DNA of 64,000 nucleotides, taken from Christiangramia fulva. GTDB lineage: Bacteria; Bacteroidota; Bacteroidia; Flavobacteriales; Flavobacteriaceae. The notes beneath the pieces are model-generated. The model searched no databases and was not told where the DNA came from. It worked only from the letters and a program-made list of their open reading frames with translations. The stretch is taken from positions 372,001-436,000 of the forward strand of contig NZ_CP028136.1 of NCBI RefSeq assembly GCF_003024155.1, in the 5' to 3' direction. The translations under genes and the position numbers were made by a program. Shown piece after piece: positions 9,069-17,628 of this stretch (positions are counted from its first letter, which is position 1; each line of letters begins with the position of its first letter).

Positions 9069-9674
9069 ATGAAGATCAAGTCTGCCGAATTTGTTGTGAG
9101 CAACTCCAAAGTTGAGCAATGTCCCAACAGTTCGCTGCCCGAATATGCTTTTATAGGAAGAAGTAATGTGGGAAAATCTTCGCTTATCAATATGCTTACC
9201 GGTCGCAAATCATTGGCAAAAACCTCAGCAAAACCAGGAAAAACACAGCTGATCAATCATTTCCTGATCAATTCCAACTGGCATCTGGTAGATTTGCCCG
9301 GCTATGGTTACGCTCAGGTTTCCAAATCTACCAAAAAGGTGTTTCAGAAATTTATCACCGCTTATTTTGAGCAAAGAAAACAATTGGTGTGCGCTTTTGT
9401 ACTCATAGACTCGCGGCATCAACCGCAGGCTATCGATATGGAATTCATGCAATGGCTCGGCGAAAATACGATCCCGTTCTGTATAATTTTCACCAAAACC
9501 GATAAGCTGAAGCTAAAGGAACTCGAAAAAAATATCGAAAATTACAAAGCAGAAATGCTAAAAACCTGGGAAGAGATGCCGGAATTTTTCATTACTTCAG
9601 CCGCAAAAAACACGGGCGGGGAAGCTATTCTGGATTACATAGAAAACATCAATAAGCAATTGAACAAAAATTAA
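9069..9674 (+). CDS. engB: Ribosome-assembly GTP-binding protein EngB/YsxC (YihA)
   Basis: Small GTPase of the TRAFAC class needed for late 50S ribosome assembly. Motifs: G1 GRSNVGKSS (30-38), G2 threonine in KPGKTQ, G3 DLPGYG, G4 TKTD and G5 SAA. From the ATG at 9069 the protein has 201 residues, the family length. The reading frame stays open 31 codons further upstream into the hydrolase gene, but that extension is not part of the family and MKIKSAEFV matches the usual start. Confidence 0.95.
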   Translation: MKIKSAEFVVSNSKVEQCPNSSLPEYAFIGRSNVGKSSLINMLTGRKSLAKTSAKPGKTQLINHFLINSNWHLVDLPGYGYAQVSKSTKKVFQKFITAYFEQRKQLVCAFVLIDSRHQPQAIDMEFMQWLGENTIPFCIIFTKTDKLKLKELEKNIENYKAEMLKTWEEMPEFFITSAAKNTGGEAILDYIENINKQLNKN

Positions 9675-9675
9675 A

Positions 9676-10038
9676 TTACTGCTTCAGCCTTTGTTCAATA
9701 AGCCCCATAAGCATTTTGGCAGAACTGATTTGAGCAAATTCTTTATCAGATATAAAAACCTCAAGCCCTTCTGAATTTTCAGAAAGTACAATAGGATAAT
9801 TGAATTTATAGCCAAACTTCGAGGCATACTTCTTCTGAAATTCATCCCTATGCAGAAATTCTGTTTCTACCTCAAGATTTTTCCTGAATTTCTTCCATTG
9901 CTTCTTTTCGGAGAAAATTCCGAAGCTTAGATTGCAAAGATCACAGGAATAAGTAGAAGGCCTGAAGATCTTATGCAGGGTGTCAACAAAGGCATTAGCC
10001 TTTCCCGAGTTCGCGTTATAAATAAAAAGCAGCTTCAA
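9676..10038 (-). CDS. Conserved protein of unknown function, CxxC motif, in the gldBC operon
   Basis: 120 residues, no signal peptide or membrane segment. The N-terminus (MKLLFIYNANSGKANAFVDT) looks like a beta strand and turn. A CDLC motif follows at residues 33-36 and could bind metal or form a disulfide. The C-terminal half is mixed charged and aromatic. The gene abuts gldC with no gap, so it is very likely co-transcribed and co-translated with gldB-gldC. Similar proteins are, as I recall, widespread in Flavobacteriaceae without a proven role; a GTPase label sometimes applied to them is not supported here, since no G motifs are present. Confidence 0.75.
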   Translation of the reverse strand: MKLLFIYNANSGKANAFVDTLHKIFRPSTYSCDLCNLSFGIFSEKKQWKKFRKNLEVETEFLHRDEFQKKYASKFGYKFNYPIVLSENSEGLEVFISDKEFAQISSAKMLMGLIEQRLKQ

Positions 10039-10377
10039 TTACTGCTTTTTGATCTCAGTCTTTTCAGCGAAATAGTCGCAGAAATCCTTCATGGTATCTC
10101 GCATTTTATCATCATTGGTGGCGCGGTAATAGGTATTGCTCATGGAAACCAGGGTTTGATGAAAAAATTTCTTCATTTCATCAACGGGCATGTCTTTGGT
10201 CCAAAGATCAATACGTAGGGTTTCCTGCTGTTTGCTGTCCCAGACGGAAAGCATCAGCGCTTTGGCCTCTTCTTTAAAGATATTCCCGTCTTCAGCGCTC
10301 CAGGTGATGTCTTCGGGAACATGATTTTCGTCGGTGATGACTTCAATATTTATTTCAGATTTTTTGTATTTAGACAT
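10039..10377 (-). CDS. gldC: Gliding motility protein GldC
   Basis: 112-residue soluble protein starting MSKYKKSEINIEVITDENHVPEDITW, typical of GldC. In Flavobacterium johnsoniae GldC improves, but is not strictly needed for, gliding and is encoded next to the essential gliding lipoprotein gene gldB. The same pairing is seen here: the gldC start overlaps the gldB stop by one base. No signal sequence is visible, so it is probably cytoplasmic. The biochemical function is unknown. Confidence 0.93.
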   Translation of the reverse strand: MSKYKKSEINIEVITDENHVPEDITWSAEDGNIFKEEAKALMLSVWDSKQQETLRIDLWTKDMPVDEMKKFFHQTLVSMSNTYYRATNDDKMRDTMKDFCDYFAEKTEIKKQ

Positions 10378-11336
10378 TATTTCTGTGGTTTATAGTTTGC
10401 TTTATCAAAAATTTCGGCGGCAGGCGTTTTCAGCATTTGTTTGACGAAAACCTTATTTTTTTCTATATATGAACGTATAATGTGCCAGCCGATGTACTGC
10501 CCTAACCTGTCTGGCGACTCACTGTCGAGCTGAAGATAAAATTTAGAAAAAGGTGCCGGATATAAAAACCTTGAATACAGGTTGGAATCGGTATCATATA
10601 AAATCTCATTTTCTACAAAATATCGCCAGATCTGATCTTCATTAGCCTTAGCCCAGTCGAGTTCTTCCTTTGTGTAGCCCATTTTTTCAGCATCGCTCAC
10701 TCCCGGAATAAAAAGATCTTTTAAATAAAGGATTTTCCCATAGTAGAGCATATGAGCGAGAAAAGTTCTCGCTTCGGGCTTCGGCACAAATTGTTTTGCA
10801 ATTTCTCCGGCGGCATCGGGAATGATCTGCTCTTTTCTGAAATTCTTTTTCAGAAATTCCTGGATCCCTATATAAAATTTATGGTCCTCCCCAAGGTAGG
10901 TATCAAGCGCAATAAAAAGATATTTCCCGGTATAAAGCACCTTATTTTTATAATCAACATCAGAAGTGATCGTGATTACCTCGGGCACCTGGAAGTTCGG
11001 AAAGTAGTATTTTACATGCTGAAAAAGGCTGTGCAGCGCGTCGGTTTCTTCTGAAAACTCCGGAAAAATTTTCTCCACTTCAGTATTGAGCTCTTCCTGA
11101 ATGCTGTCATGAAGTTTGTTAATCCAGACGCTATCAGGATACTGCTTGGGAAAAAGGAACGGGTATTCCTTTTTTAGCCGTGGAAGACCCGCCTCATCAG
11201 CTTCGGCAAATTTCCTATCAAAGCGAATGGTTTGAAAATCAGCATTTACCTTTTCTATCTTTTCCTCAGTTTCCGATTTTTGATCACAGGAAAAGAGAAT
11301 CAGCATACACAAAAGCAAATTCAACTTCTTCAACAT
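10377..11336 (-). CDS. gldB: Gliding motility lipoprotein GldB
   Basis: Lipoprotein needed for gliding and for the type IX secretion/motility machinery in flavobacteria. The start is taken at the ATG at 11334-11336: this gives a classic lipoprotein signal MLKKLNLLLCMLILFSC with the lipidated Cys17, and 319 residues. The frame is open up to another ATG at 11412-11414, but that lies upstream of the -7 promoter box at 11403-11410 and would bury the signal peptide. The mature part is acidic and metal-free in appearance. First gene of gldB-gldC-unknown. Confidence 0.92.
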   Translation of the reverse strand: MLKKLNLLLCMLILFSCDQKSETEEKIEKVNADFQTIRFDRKFAEADEAGLPRLKKEYPFLFPKQYPDSVWINKLHDSIQEELNTEVEKIFPEFSEETDALHSLFQHVKYYFPNFQVPEVITITSDVDYKNKVLYTGKYLFIALDTYLGEDHKFYIGIQEFLKKNFRKEQIIPDAAGEIAKQFVPKPEARTFLAHMLYYGKILYLKDLFIPGVSDAEKMGYTKEELDWAKANEDQIWRYFVENEILYDTDSNLYSRFLYPAPFSKFYLQLDSESPDRLGQYIGWHIIRSYIEKNKVFVKQMLKTPAAEIFDKANYKPQK

Positions 11337-11402
11337 CTTTCTTAGCAAGGCTTTAACTCCCGTCTTTTTCAAAAAATAGGGATTAGTATTAGATTTGTGC
11401 CG

Positions 11403-11434
11403 CAAAGTTATCATTTACATACTTAATCACCCAA
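11403..11434 (-). promoter_or_regulatory. gldBC operon promoter
   Basis: Minus strand: TTG at 11432-11434, 21 bases, then TAACTTTG at 11403-11410, a good match to the Bacteroidota TTG-N19(+/-2)-TAnnTTTG promoter. Transcription would start near 11396, about 60 bases before the chosen gldB ATG, which rules out the longer ORF start. Confidence 0.7.
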
Positions 11435-11438
11435 CATT

Positions 11439-12230
11439 ATGCAGACTGAAAAAGTTGCCGATCACATTATTAACTGGTTAAAAGATTATGCCTCTCAGGC
11501 AGGAATGAACGGATTTGTGGTTGGAGTTAGCGGCGGGATCGATTCTGCGGTCACCTCTGCTCTATGCGCAAAGACCGGAATGCGCACTTTATGCCTGGAA
11601 ATGCCTATTTATCAGGAAAAAAACCAGGTTACCAGAGCGAGAAAACATTTAAATGAGCTGGAACATAATTTCGCCAACGTGAGCAGCCTGGAAATAAATC
11701 TTACGCCGGTCTATGATAATTTTGTAGCAACGCTTCCCCAGGAACCTGCTTCTGAAAAACTTGACCTCAGCCTCGCCAATTCCAGGGCGCGACTGCGAAT
11801 GACAACGCTTTATTATTTTGCAGGACTCCATGCTTATCTCGTTGCCGGAACCGGAAATAAAATTGAAGATTTTGGCGTAGGCTTTTTTACCAAATACGGA
11901 GATGGTGGTGTTGACCTCAGTCCCATTGCAGATCTTTTAAAAAGTGAAGTGTACGACTTGGGTAAACATCTGAATATTATTGACGAAATAATGCTTGCCC
12001 CTCCTACTGATGGTCTTTTTGGGGATAGCAGAAGTGATGAAGAGCAATTAGGCGCTACTTATAATGAACTTGAGTGGGCGATGGAAAAGATAAATTCGGG
12101 AATTGACCTAAATAATCTCAACGCCAGGGAAAAAGAGGTCCTTGAAATTTATCAGCGCCTAAATTTTGCAAATAAACACAAAGTAGCTCCCATTCCTGTT
12201 TGCGAAATACCCGTTCATCTAAAAAAATAA
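11439..12230 (+). CDS. nadE: NAD(+) synthetase NadE (ammonia-dependent type)
   Basis: Converts nicotinic acid adenine dinucleotide to NAD+ using ATP and ammonia, the last step of NAD synthesis. The PP-loop SGGIDS is at residues 31-36. Other family parts are GTGNKIEDFGVGFFTKYGDGG and the SPIADLLKSEVYDL stretch. At 263 residues there is only the synthetase domain and no N-terminal glutaminase domain, so ammonia must be supplied directly. It is divergent from gldB and alone on its transcript, or shared with the regulator after a 116-base gap. Confidence 0.95.
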   Translation: MQTEKVADHIINWLKDYASQAGMNGFVVGVSGGIDSAVTSALCAKTGMRTLCLEMPIYQEKNQVTRARKHLNELEHNFANVSSLEINLTPVYDNFVATLPQEPASEKLDLSLANSRARLRMTTLYYFAGLHAYLVAGTGNKIEDFGVGFFTKYGDGGVDLSPIADLLKSEVYDLGKHLNIIDEIMLAPPTDGLFGDSRSDEEQLGATYNELEWAMEKINSGIDLNNLNAREKEVLEIYQRLNFANKHKVAPIPVCEIPVHLKK

Positions 12231-12346
12231 ACATCTTATCGAATATGTTAAGGACTTTTCAAAATTAAGACCGAATAGCATTAATTTAGGTATAGGAAAA
12301 CAACAATTGCAAGCTTCCCCTCACTTGTTTTTTTAATCTAAAAAAA

Positions 12347-12985
12347 ATGTATCGAGTTTTAATCGCAGATCATCACCCCATAATCTACGAAGGAGTAAAA
12401 TGTGTTTTGAGAAATAATCCGGCACTTCAGGTGTACGGAAGGGTTGGCAGCGGTACGCAGCTATTCAATCAACTGGAAAAAGACGCTCCAGATGTATTGA
12501 TCGTGGAACTCGATTTACCTCAGATAAATGGCATTAATGCAATACGGCGCATTAAGCAGGAATTTCCGCAGGTGAAAACCCTTATTTTCAGTTCTCATCC
12601 CGAAGAAATGTATGCCTTGAGTACGATCAAAGCCGGCGCTGCCGGATACATCTCTAAGCATTCTGATAATGAGACACTTGAAAAAGCTATTTATCAGGTG
12701 GCAAGAGGCGGAATTTACCTTAACCGCAAGATCACCGAAAAACTGAATTCGGGTATCTCAAGAGGTAAGAGTTTGATTACAAAATTTAAGAAGCTTTCTA
12801 CCCGGGAATCTGAAGTTTTAAATCTGCTTTCTTCCGGTAAAAGAAATAAAGATATCGCTGAAGCACTTGCGATCAATGAGAAAACGGTGAGTACCTACAA
12901 AACCCGTCTTCTTAAAAAATTAAAAGTAGATAACGTGGCTGATTTGATCACCCAATCAAGGTTACTTCAATTGAATACTACATAA
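12347..12985 (+). CDS. NarL/FixJ-type response regulator with Glu in place of the phospho-acceptor Asp
   Basis: 212 residues: an N-terminal receiver domain (about 1-120) and a C-terminal LuxR-type helix-turn-helix (about 145-208, LSTRESEVLNLLSSGKRNKD, KTVSTYKTRLLKKL). In the receiver the phosphorylation position, four residues before the conserved Pro58, is Glu54 (VELDLP), not Asp. The acidic pair near the N-terminus is Asp8-His9 in place of two acids. Ser82/Ser83 and Lys104 are kept. Such a protein may act without phosphorylation, with Glu mimicking the active form. No histidine kinase gene is near. It converges on dnaG with an 8-base overlap of coding ends. Confidence 0.88.
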   Translation: MYRVLIADHHPIIYEGVKCVLRNNPALQVYGRVGSGTQLFNQLEKDAPDVLIVELDLPQINGINAIRRIKQEFPQVKTLIFSSHPEEMYALSTIKAGAAGYISKHSDNETLEKAIYQVARGGIYLNRKITEKLNSGISRGKSLITKFKKLSTRESEVLNLLSSGKRNKDIAEALAINEKTVSTYKTRLLKKLKVDNVADLITQSRLLQLNTT

Positions 12986-14939
12986 CCCTTCCTAATCTCT
13001 CTGATAGAAGAGTTCTCAATTTATTAAAACCCATTACTTCGGTTTTAATATCTGTCTTCTCTTCTTCGGTCTCGACATTTCTGATATTCTCCAGAAGGTC
13101 ATTCAGCTTACAATCGATGAGATGCCTGCGAAGGTTTAATATCGTCTGACTCACGAACTGGCTAACGGTCTGGTCTTTTTCCTTTACGGGAATATCATGG
13201 CGGTCCCAGCTATGCAATTCGTATTGTTCTTCTTCCATGAGGATATCAGTAATTCTTGAAGCTTCTTCAGGTTCAAGCTCATTAATGATGTTTTCTACTG
13301 CAAAATCTTCGTTTTCTTTACTATTGAGTTTGGAAATTAAAAGGTTATAAAGCTTTTTAAATTCCTCATTAGAAAAGGCAATTTCGTCATCCTGTAAATC
13401 CAGAAATACCTTTTTAAATACTTTGGAATGCTGAGTCTCAGGTTCAAGAACCAGTTCTCCCGTTTCCTTATTCTCCTTCAACAACAAATCTTCAAAATCT
13501 TCTTCCTTATTCCCGTAAAGCATAAGGATCTTTATAATATTTCGCTCCAGAACGTACAGATGGTCAACCTTAGCGCGAGGTTGGGATTCTTCCCGAACCA
13601 CCTCCATTGGCTTTTGCTGTTTCGCAGAAGTTTTTGAATCTTTTTTCTGAATTTGCGCAAGACTCGCATAAAGTACATTTTCAGAAATATCCATGATCCT
13701 CGAACATTCCTGCAGGTAAACTTCCCGTTGTATATTATCGGGAATTTTGGAAATACTATTTACCATATCCCTGATGAGCTCAGCCTTTTTAATGGGATCG
13801 TTCTTAGCCTCCTCCATTAGCAAAGAAGCCTTATAGCTGATAAAATCCCTGGCATTTTCTTCGAGATATTCTTTCAGGTCTTCCTCTGAATTTGCCCTGG
13901 CAAAGCTATCAGGATCTTCACCTTCGGGAAAAGTGCAAACTTTTACGTTCATTCCCTGCTCGAGAATGAGATCGATACCTCGCAAAGAAGCCCTGGTTCC
14001 CGCCGCATCTCCATCAAAAAGAACGGTAATATTTTTTGTAAGCCGGTTGATCAGCCTTATCTGTTCTGATGTCAAAGCGGTCCCCGATGAGGAAACCGTA
14101 TTCTCTATTCCGCTTTGATGCAACTGTATTACATCGGTATATCCTTCTACCAGGTAGCAATTGTCTTCCCGTGCGATCGCTTGTTTGGCATAATAGATCC
14201 CATAAAGCACCTTACTTTTATGGTAAATATCGCTCTCGGGAGAATTCAGGTATTTTGCGGCTTTTTTTGTATTGGAAAGAATTCTACCGCCAAACCCCAA
14301 CACACGGCCAGACATGGAATGAATTGGAAACATCACACGGCCTTTGAACCGATCGAATTTTCTATCTTCTTTTACAATGCTGAGACCTGTTTTTTCTAAA
14401 TATTCCAGTTGATAACCTTCTTCCAGAGCCCTGCTGGTAAAAGCTTCCCACTCTTCAGGAGAATATCCAAGATCAAATTTCTTGATCGTTTCGGCTGTAA
14501 ATCCTCTTTCCTTGAAATAGCTTAAACCAATTGCCTTTCCTTCTTCGGTTTCATGAAGTACTTCCTGAAAATATTTACTGGCATATTCTGAAACCAGATA
14601 CATACTCTCCCGCTCATTTGCCAGCTCCTTCTGCTCATCGCTCTGCTCTGTTTCGTCTATATCAATACCGTATTTTTTAGCAAGGTATTTAATGGCTTCG
14701 GGATAGGTAAAATGTTCGTGTTCCATCAAGAAGGCAACCACATTTCCTCCTTTTCCACTACTGAAATCCTTCCATATCTGTTTTACCGGCGAAACCATAA
14801 AACTCGGGGTTCTTTCATCGGTAAAAGGGCTAAGCCCTTTCAGGTTGCTTCCCGAACGCTTCAGCTGAACGAAATCACCGATAACCTCCTCTACACGAGC
14901 GGTTTCAAAGACTGTATCTATGGTAGCTTTTGAGATCAA
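12978..14939 (-). CDS. dnaG: DNA primase DnaG lacking the usual zinc ligands
   Basis: Makes RNA primers for replication. The 653 residues hold the N-terminal CHC2-like domain (about 1-100), the RNA-polymerase/TOPRIM core (VEGYTDVIQLHQ; LFDGDAAG, with catalytic acids) and a C-terminal DnaB-binding region. In the N-terminal domain the four zinc ligands of E. coli DnaG (Cys, His, Cys, Cys) are Ser37, Thr40, Asp58 and Ser61 here (GLSPFTDERTPSF; IWKDFSSGKGG). The surrounding sequence is otherwise well conserved, so the fold is kept without metal. This may be a lineage trait. No other primase lies in the window. Confidence 0.95.
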   Translation of the reverse strand: MISKATIDTVFETARVEEVIGDFVQLKRSGSNLKGLSPFTDERTPSFMVSPVKQIWKDFSSGKGGNVVAFLMEHEHFTYPEAIKYLAKKYGIDIDETEQSDEQKELANERESMYLVSEYASKYFQEVLHETEEGKAIGLSYFKERGFTAETIKKFDLGYSPEEWEAFTSRALEEGYQLEYLEKTGLSIVKEDRKFDRFKGRVMFPIHSMSGRVLGFGGRILSNTKKAAKYLNSPESDIYHKSKVLYGIYYAKQAIAREDNCYLVEGYTDVIQLHQSGIENTVSSSGTALTSEQIRLINRLTKNITVLFDGDAAGTRASLRGIDLILEQGMNVKVCTFPEGEDPDSFARANSEEDLKEYLEENARDFISYKASLLMEEAKNDPIKKAELIRDMVNSISKIPDNIQREVYLQECSRIMDISENVLYASLAQIQKKDSKTSAKQQKPMEVVREESQPRAKVDHLYVLERNIIKILMLYGNKEEDFEDLLLKENKETGELVLEPETQHSKVFKKVFLDLQDDEIAFSNEEFKKLYNLLISKLNSKENEDFAVENIINELEPEEASRITDILMEEEQYELHSWDRHDIPVKEKDQTVSQFVSQTILNLRRHLIDCKLNDLLENIRNVETEEEKTDIKTEVMGFNKLRTLLSERLGRVM

Positions 14940-14976
14940 ATTTCTTCAGGTTTACTGCAAAAATGCATAAAAAGAT

Positions 14977-15019
14977 AAGGCTTTAAAAATATGGATTTTT
15001 CCATACTTCCAAAGCCTTA
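14977..15019 (-). terminator. Nested hairpin terminator after the outer-membrane protein gene
   Basis: Minus strand: TAAGGCTTT pairs with AAAGCCTTA (outer stem), enclosing a second hairpin TATGGA-AAAA-TCCATA, followed by TCTTTTTATG. It lies between the stop of the outer-membrane protein (15042) and the dnaG start, so it probably ends the sigma-factor operon. Confidence 0.7.
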
Positions 15020-15041
15020 CTAAACTAAACTATTAAAATGG

Positions 15042-16073
15042 CTAATCCACGTCGAATCTTATCCCAAGAGAAAAATTATGCATTTCGGGATTTGGATCTG
15101 CAAAAAGCGGATTCAAATCATATTTCGCATACAAGGTAGCACCGCCCCACCCCATGTAGGCACTAAGCCCGTATATAAAATCATTGGTATTGTAATCTCC
15201 TTTTAATTTGTCTTTTTTCTTATCGCCGTCAATGGTGTACTTCAATTTTTGACGCTCCCCAAGACTAAAACCTGCATACCCACCAAGTCCGATCCTGAAT
15301 TTATCTTCAGTCGAGAAACGCAGACTCCTTTCGGTTTCATGTCTTTCAGAAGGGCCGAATTCGAAATGAACGGGGGCCACGAGATAATCAGTTCTGAATT
15401 TAGATTTACTAAGATCGTGATCAAACTCTTCGAGGCTAACAAGTCCGTCATTATTCACAAAATATCGGTTATCGGTTGGTTTTAAGCCGTTAAACTGGAA
15501 AGAAAATCCATACTTTAACCGCAGCCAGTTAGAATTATCAAAAACCCGGGTTTTCCATGCCCAGCCAATTTCAAAGAAGCGGCTGCCACCAATCTTAAAA
15601 TCGGAATCATTTAGCGACTGCTCTTCGGTAAGCGCATTATTGAAACCTGCAGCAAACACAATATCGCTAGTGGTTCGTTTGTCGTATTTGCGCTCTCTTT
15701 CAGCATTCACGCGAAAAGTCATCCCGTCTTCACTCAAACCTATATAGGTGGAAGAATGCTCTTTATCATTCCTGATGTCTAATTCGTACTTATTTTCCAT
15801 AATTGCAATACGGTTTTCGATGTTTTTCGCATGCAATTCAGCGGCTTCCTTTTTACGTTTTTCAGCCTCTTCGGCAGTGATAACTTTATTTTCAAGCTGC
15901 CTGTTGATCGTTTCAATTTTAAAGCGCAATTTTTCTTTTTCGTTATTGATGATCTCTTCCCGTTTATTCTGAAGGATCTCTTCTTTTGTTTTTTGACTGG
16001 TTTCCTGGCATTCCAGCTGCTGTGAGGTAAAACTAAATACAGCGAGAATGAGATAAAGAATAATTGTTTTCAT
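15042..16073 (-). CDS. Predicted outer-membrane beta-barrel protein with N-terminal coiled coil
   Basis: 343 residues from the ATG at 16071-16073, which begins a signal peptide (MKTIILYLILAVFSFTS). A 13-codon upstream extension exists but would spoil it. After the signal comes a highly charged helical region (about 25-90, heptad-like, Lys/Glu-rich), then alternating hydrophobic-polar strands with aromatic ends and a terminal ...HNFSLGIRFDVD, as expected of a beta barrel. I do not recognise a named family. It lies 101 bases downstream of an anti-sigma-like gene and is probably part of its operon. Confidence 0.75.
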   Translation of the reverse strand: MKTIILYLILAVFSFTSQQLECQETSQKTKEEILQNKREEIINNEKEKLRFKIETINRQLENKVITAEEAEKRKKEAAELHAKNIENRIAIMENKYELDIRNDKEHSSTYIGLSEDGMTFRVNAERERKYDKRTTSDIVFAAGFNNALTEEQSLNDSDFKIGGSRFFEIGWAWKTRVFDNSNWLRLKYGFSFQFNGLKPTDNRYFVNNDGLVSLEEFDHDLSKSKFRTDYLVAPVHFEFGPSERHETERSLRFSTEDKFRIGLGGYAGFSLGERQKLKYTIDGDKKKDKLKGDYNTNDFIYGLSAYMGWGGATLYAKYDLNPLFADPNPEMHNFSLGIRFDVD

Positions 16074-16174
16074 TGTTTGTTTTTGATTTAAATTTTCTTC
16101 AGCAAAAGGCAAAAAGCTTTCACATCAGAAATGATTGATGAATGACCCTTAAGGGATTTATTAAATTGAACTTA

Positions 16175-16969
16175 TTAGTAATTTCTGGTCGCCACAGCCG
16201 TGGTCGCTTTTACAAAGCCTTCCTTTAAAAGCTGAAAGATCTCTTTTCGGAAAGACTGATCAATATCTGCTTCCACATCTGCCAGTAATTCATCCGCATC
16301 GACTCTGCCATGCGAATAGAATTTTCGCTCCTGGCCGAGGTCTTTTGCGGCTTCAGCAAGCAACGCGTTCACTTCTTCATCGGTAACGATCTCCCCGGCA
16401 TTTTTCTGTTTTTTGACCTTTGCCACCAGTTCTTCAATTTTGTTATCGAGGATGTTTTTCTCAATTTTCAATTCATTTTCTTTCAACGGAATAGGGGAAA
16501 TTTCAACAACAGGAGAAATTACCGATTTCGTAGGTGAAATTTTTTCTTCATTTTCTGATCCAGGCTCATTAGCTTCAGCAGAAGCTACTACGTTCTGATT
16601 TTTATTTTTCTGGTTTTCCGGTGATCGTTTAGTTGTTACTTCTTTTTTCTTATCAGAAATATCTTCAGATTTTGTTTCCTCAGAAGCCAGGGAAGCGGAT
16701 TTTTCAAATCTTTGGGGTTTCGGAACAGCTTCCTCTACCGGATTTTCTACCATTGGAGACCCTGTTTGTTTTTGCTGACTTATAAAAAACATAGAGACGA
16801 TTAAACAAACCACTACCGCAGCCGCGATTCCCATCCACCATTTCGATTTTCGCTTTGTATCTGAATTATCGAGCCGGGCATTGAGCTTTTCCCAGCTGCC
16901 TTCGGTAGGTTTTATTTTCCTTTTTTCCAGCTGCTCCCTGATATGTTCTTCAAACTTAATTGGTGCCAT
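16175..16969 (-). CDS. Anti-sigma-factor-like single-pass membrane protein
   Basis: 264 residues: a cytoplasmic N-terminus (1-43) with an EEHIREQLEKRK helix and a GSWEKLNARLD motif often seen in Bacteroidota proteins paired with ECF sigma factors, one membrane segment (about 44-63), and a long periplasmic part rich in Lys, Glu, Ser and Pro. Its start overlaps the end of the sigma-factor gene by 14 bases, the classic sigma/anti-sigma arrangement. The assignment rests on topology and coupling; no zinc-binding anti-sigma (HxxxCxxC) motif is present. Confidence 0.75.
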   Translation of the reverse strand: MAPIKFEEHIREQLEKRKIKPTEGSWEKLNARLDNSDTKRKSKWWMGIAAAVVVCLIVSMFFISQQKQTGSPMVENPVEEAVPKPQRFEKSASLASEETKSEDISDKKKEVTTKRSPENQKNKNQNVVASAEANEPGSENEEKISPTKSVISPVVEISPIPLKENELKIEKNILDNKIEELVAKVKKQKNAGEIVTDEEVNALLAEAAKDLGQERKFYSHGRVDADELLADVEADIDQSFRKEIFQLLKEGFVKATTAVATRNY

Positions 16970-17522
16970 AACTGCTGAGATTATTAGATTTTAATTTTTC
17001 CTGAAGCATTTTTCGTGCTTTAAATAATTGGGATTTTGAAGTACCCTCCGTAATATTCAACATTTCTGAAATTTCAGAATGTTTATATCCTTCCACCGCG
17101 TAAAGAATAAAAACCAGTTTATAACCTTCGGGCAAGTCGTCGATCATCTTCTGAATTTCGGCCACTTCCATTTCAGAATTGATATTATTATAGACTTCGG
17201 CCGTACCATTTTCAATTTCTTCAGTGAATTCTAACTTTTTTTGTTGCCTTAAAAACGAGATCGACTCCCGTACCATTATCTTTCTGATCCAGCCTTCAAA
17301 ACTGCCTTCCGATTTAAATTCTTTCAAGTGAGTAAAGACCTTAAAAAATCCGTTAAGCATTGCTTCCTCGGCATGATGAAGATCTTTGATGTATCTCCGG
17401 CACAGGCTTAGCATTTTAGGTGAATACAGTTCATATATCTTTTGCTGGGCTTCACGGTTACCCGCTGCGGCCCTTTTGATCAAAAGAGATTCATTCTTAA
17501 AAAGCTGTATGACTTTCACCAT
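16956..17522 (-). CDS. ECF-type RNA polymerase sigma factor
   Basis: 188 residues from the ATG at 17520-17522; the frame also allows a TTG three codons earlier. Region 2 is visible as IYELYSPKMLSLCRRYIKDLHHAEEAMLNGFFKVFTHL, and region 4 as LPEGYKLVFILYAVEGYKHSEISEMLNITEGTSKSQLFKARK with its helix-turn-helix (each read in part). It directs RNA polymerase to a small regulon and is probably held inactive by the overlapping downstream membrane protein. It is first in a three-gene operon ending with an outer-membrane protein, which suggests an envelope signal. Confidence 0.9.
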   Translation of the reverse strand: MVKVIQLFKNESLLIKRAAAGNREAQQKIYELYSPKMLSLCRRYIKDLHHAEEAMLNGFFKVFTHLKEFKSEGSFEGWIRKIMVRESISFLRQQKKLEFTEEIENGTAEVYNNINSEMEVAEIQKMIDDLPEGYKLVFILYAVEGYKHSEISEMLNITEGTSKSQLFKARKMLQEKLKSNNLSSYGTN

Positions 17523-17628
17523 TTTTATCAAGGGCTTCTACTTATATAGACGCAGGAAAGTTACAAAAGGTTGCCTGAGGTTTTAATTTTTTTAAAATTT
17601 CCTTTTCGGAATGGCAAAAACTAACTTG

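Noticed and set aside
11336..11414. Longer N-terminus for GldB starting at 11414
   Set aside because: It places 26 residues before the lipoprotein signal and begins upstream of the promoter -7 box at 11403-11410.
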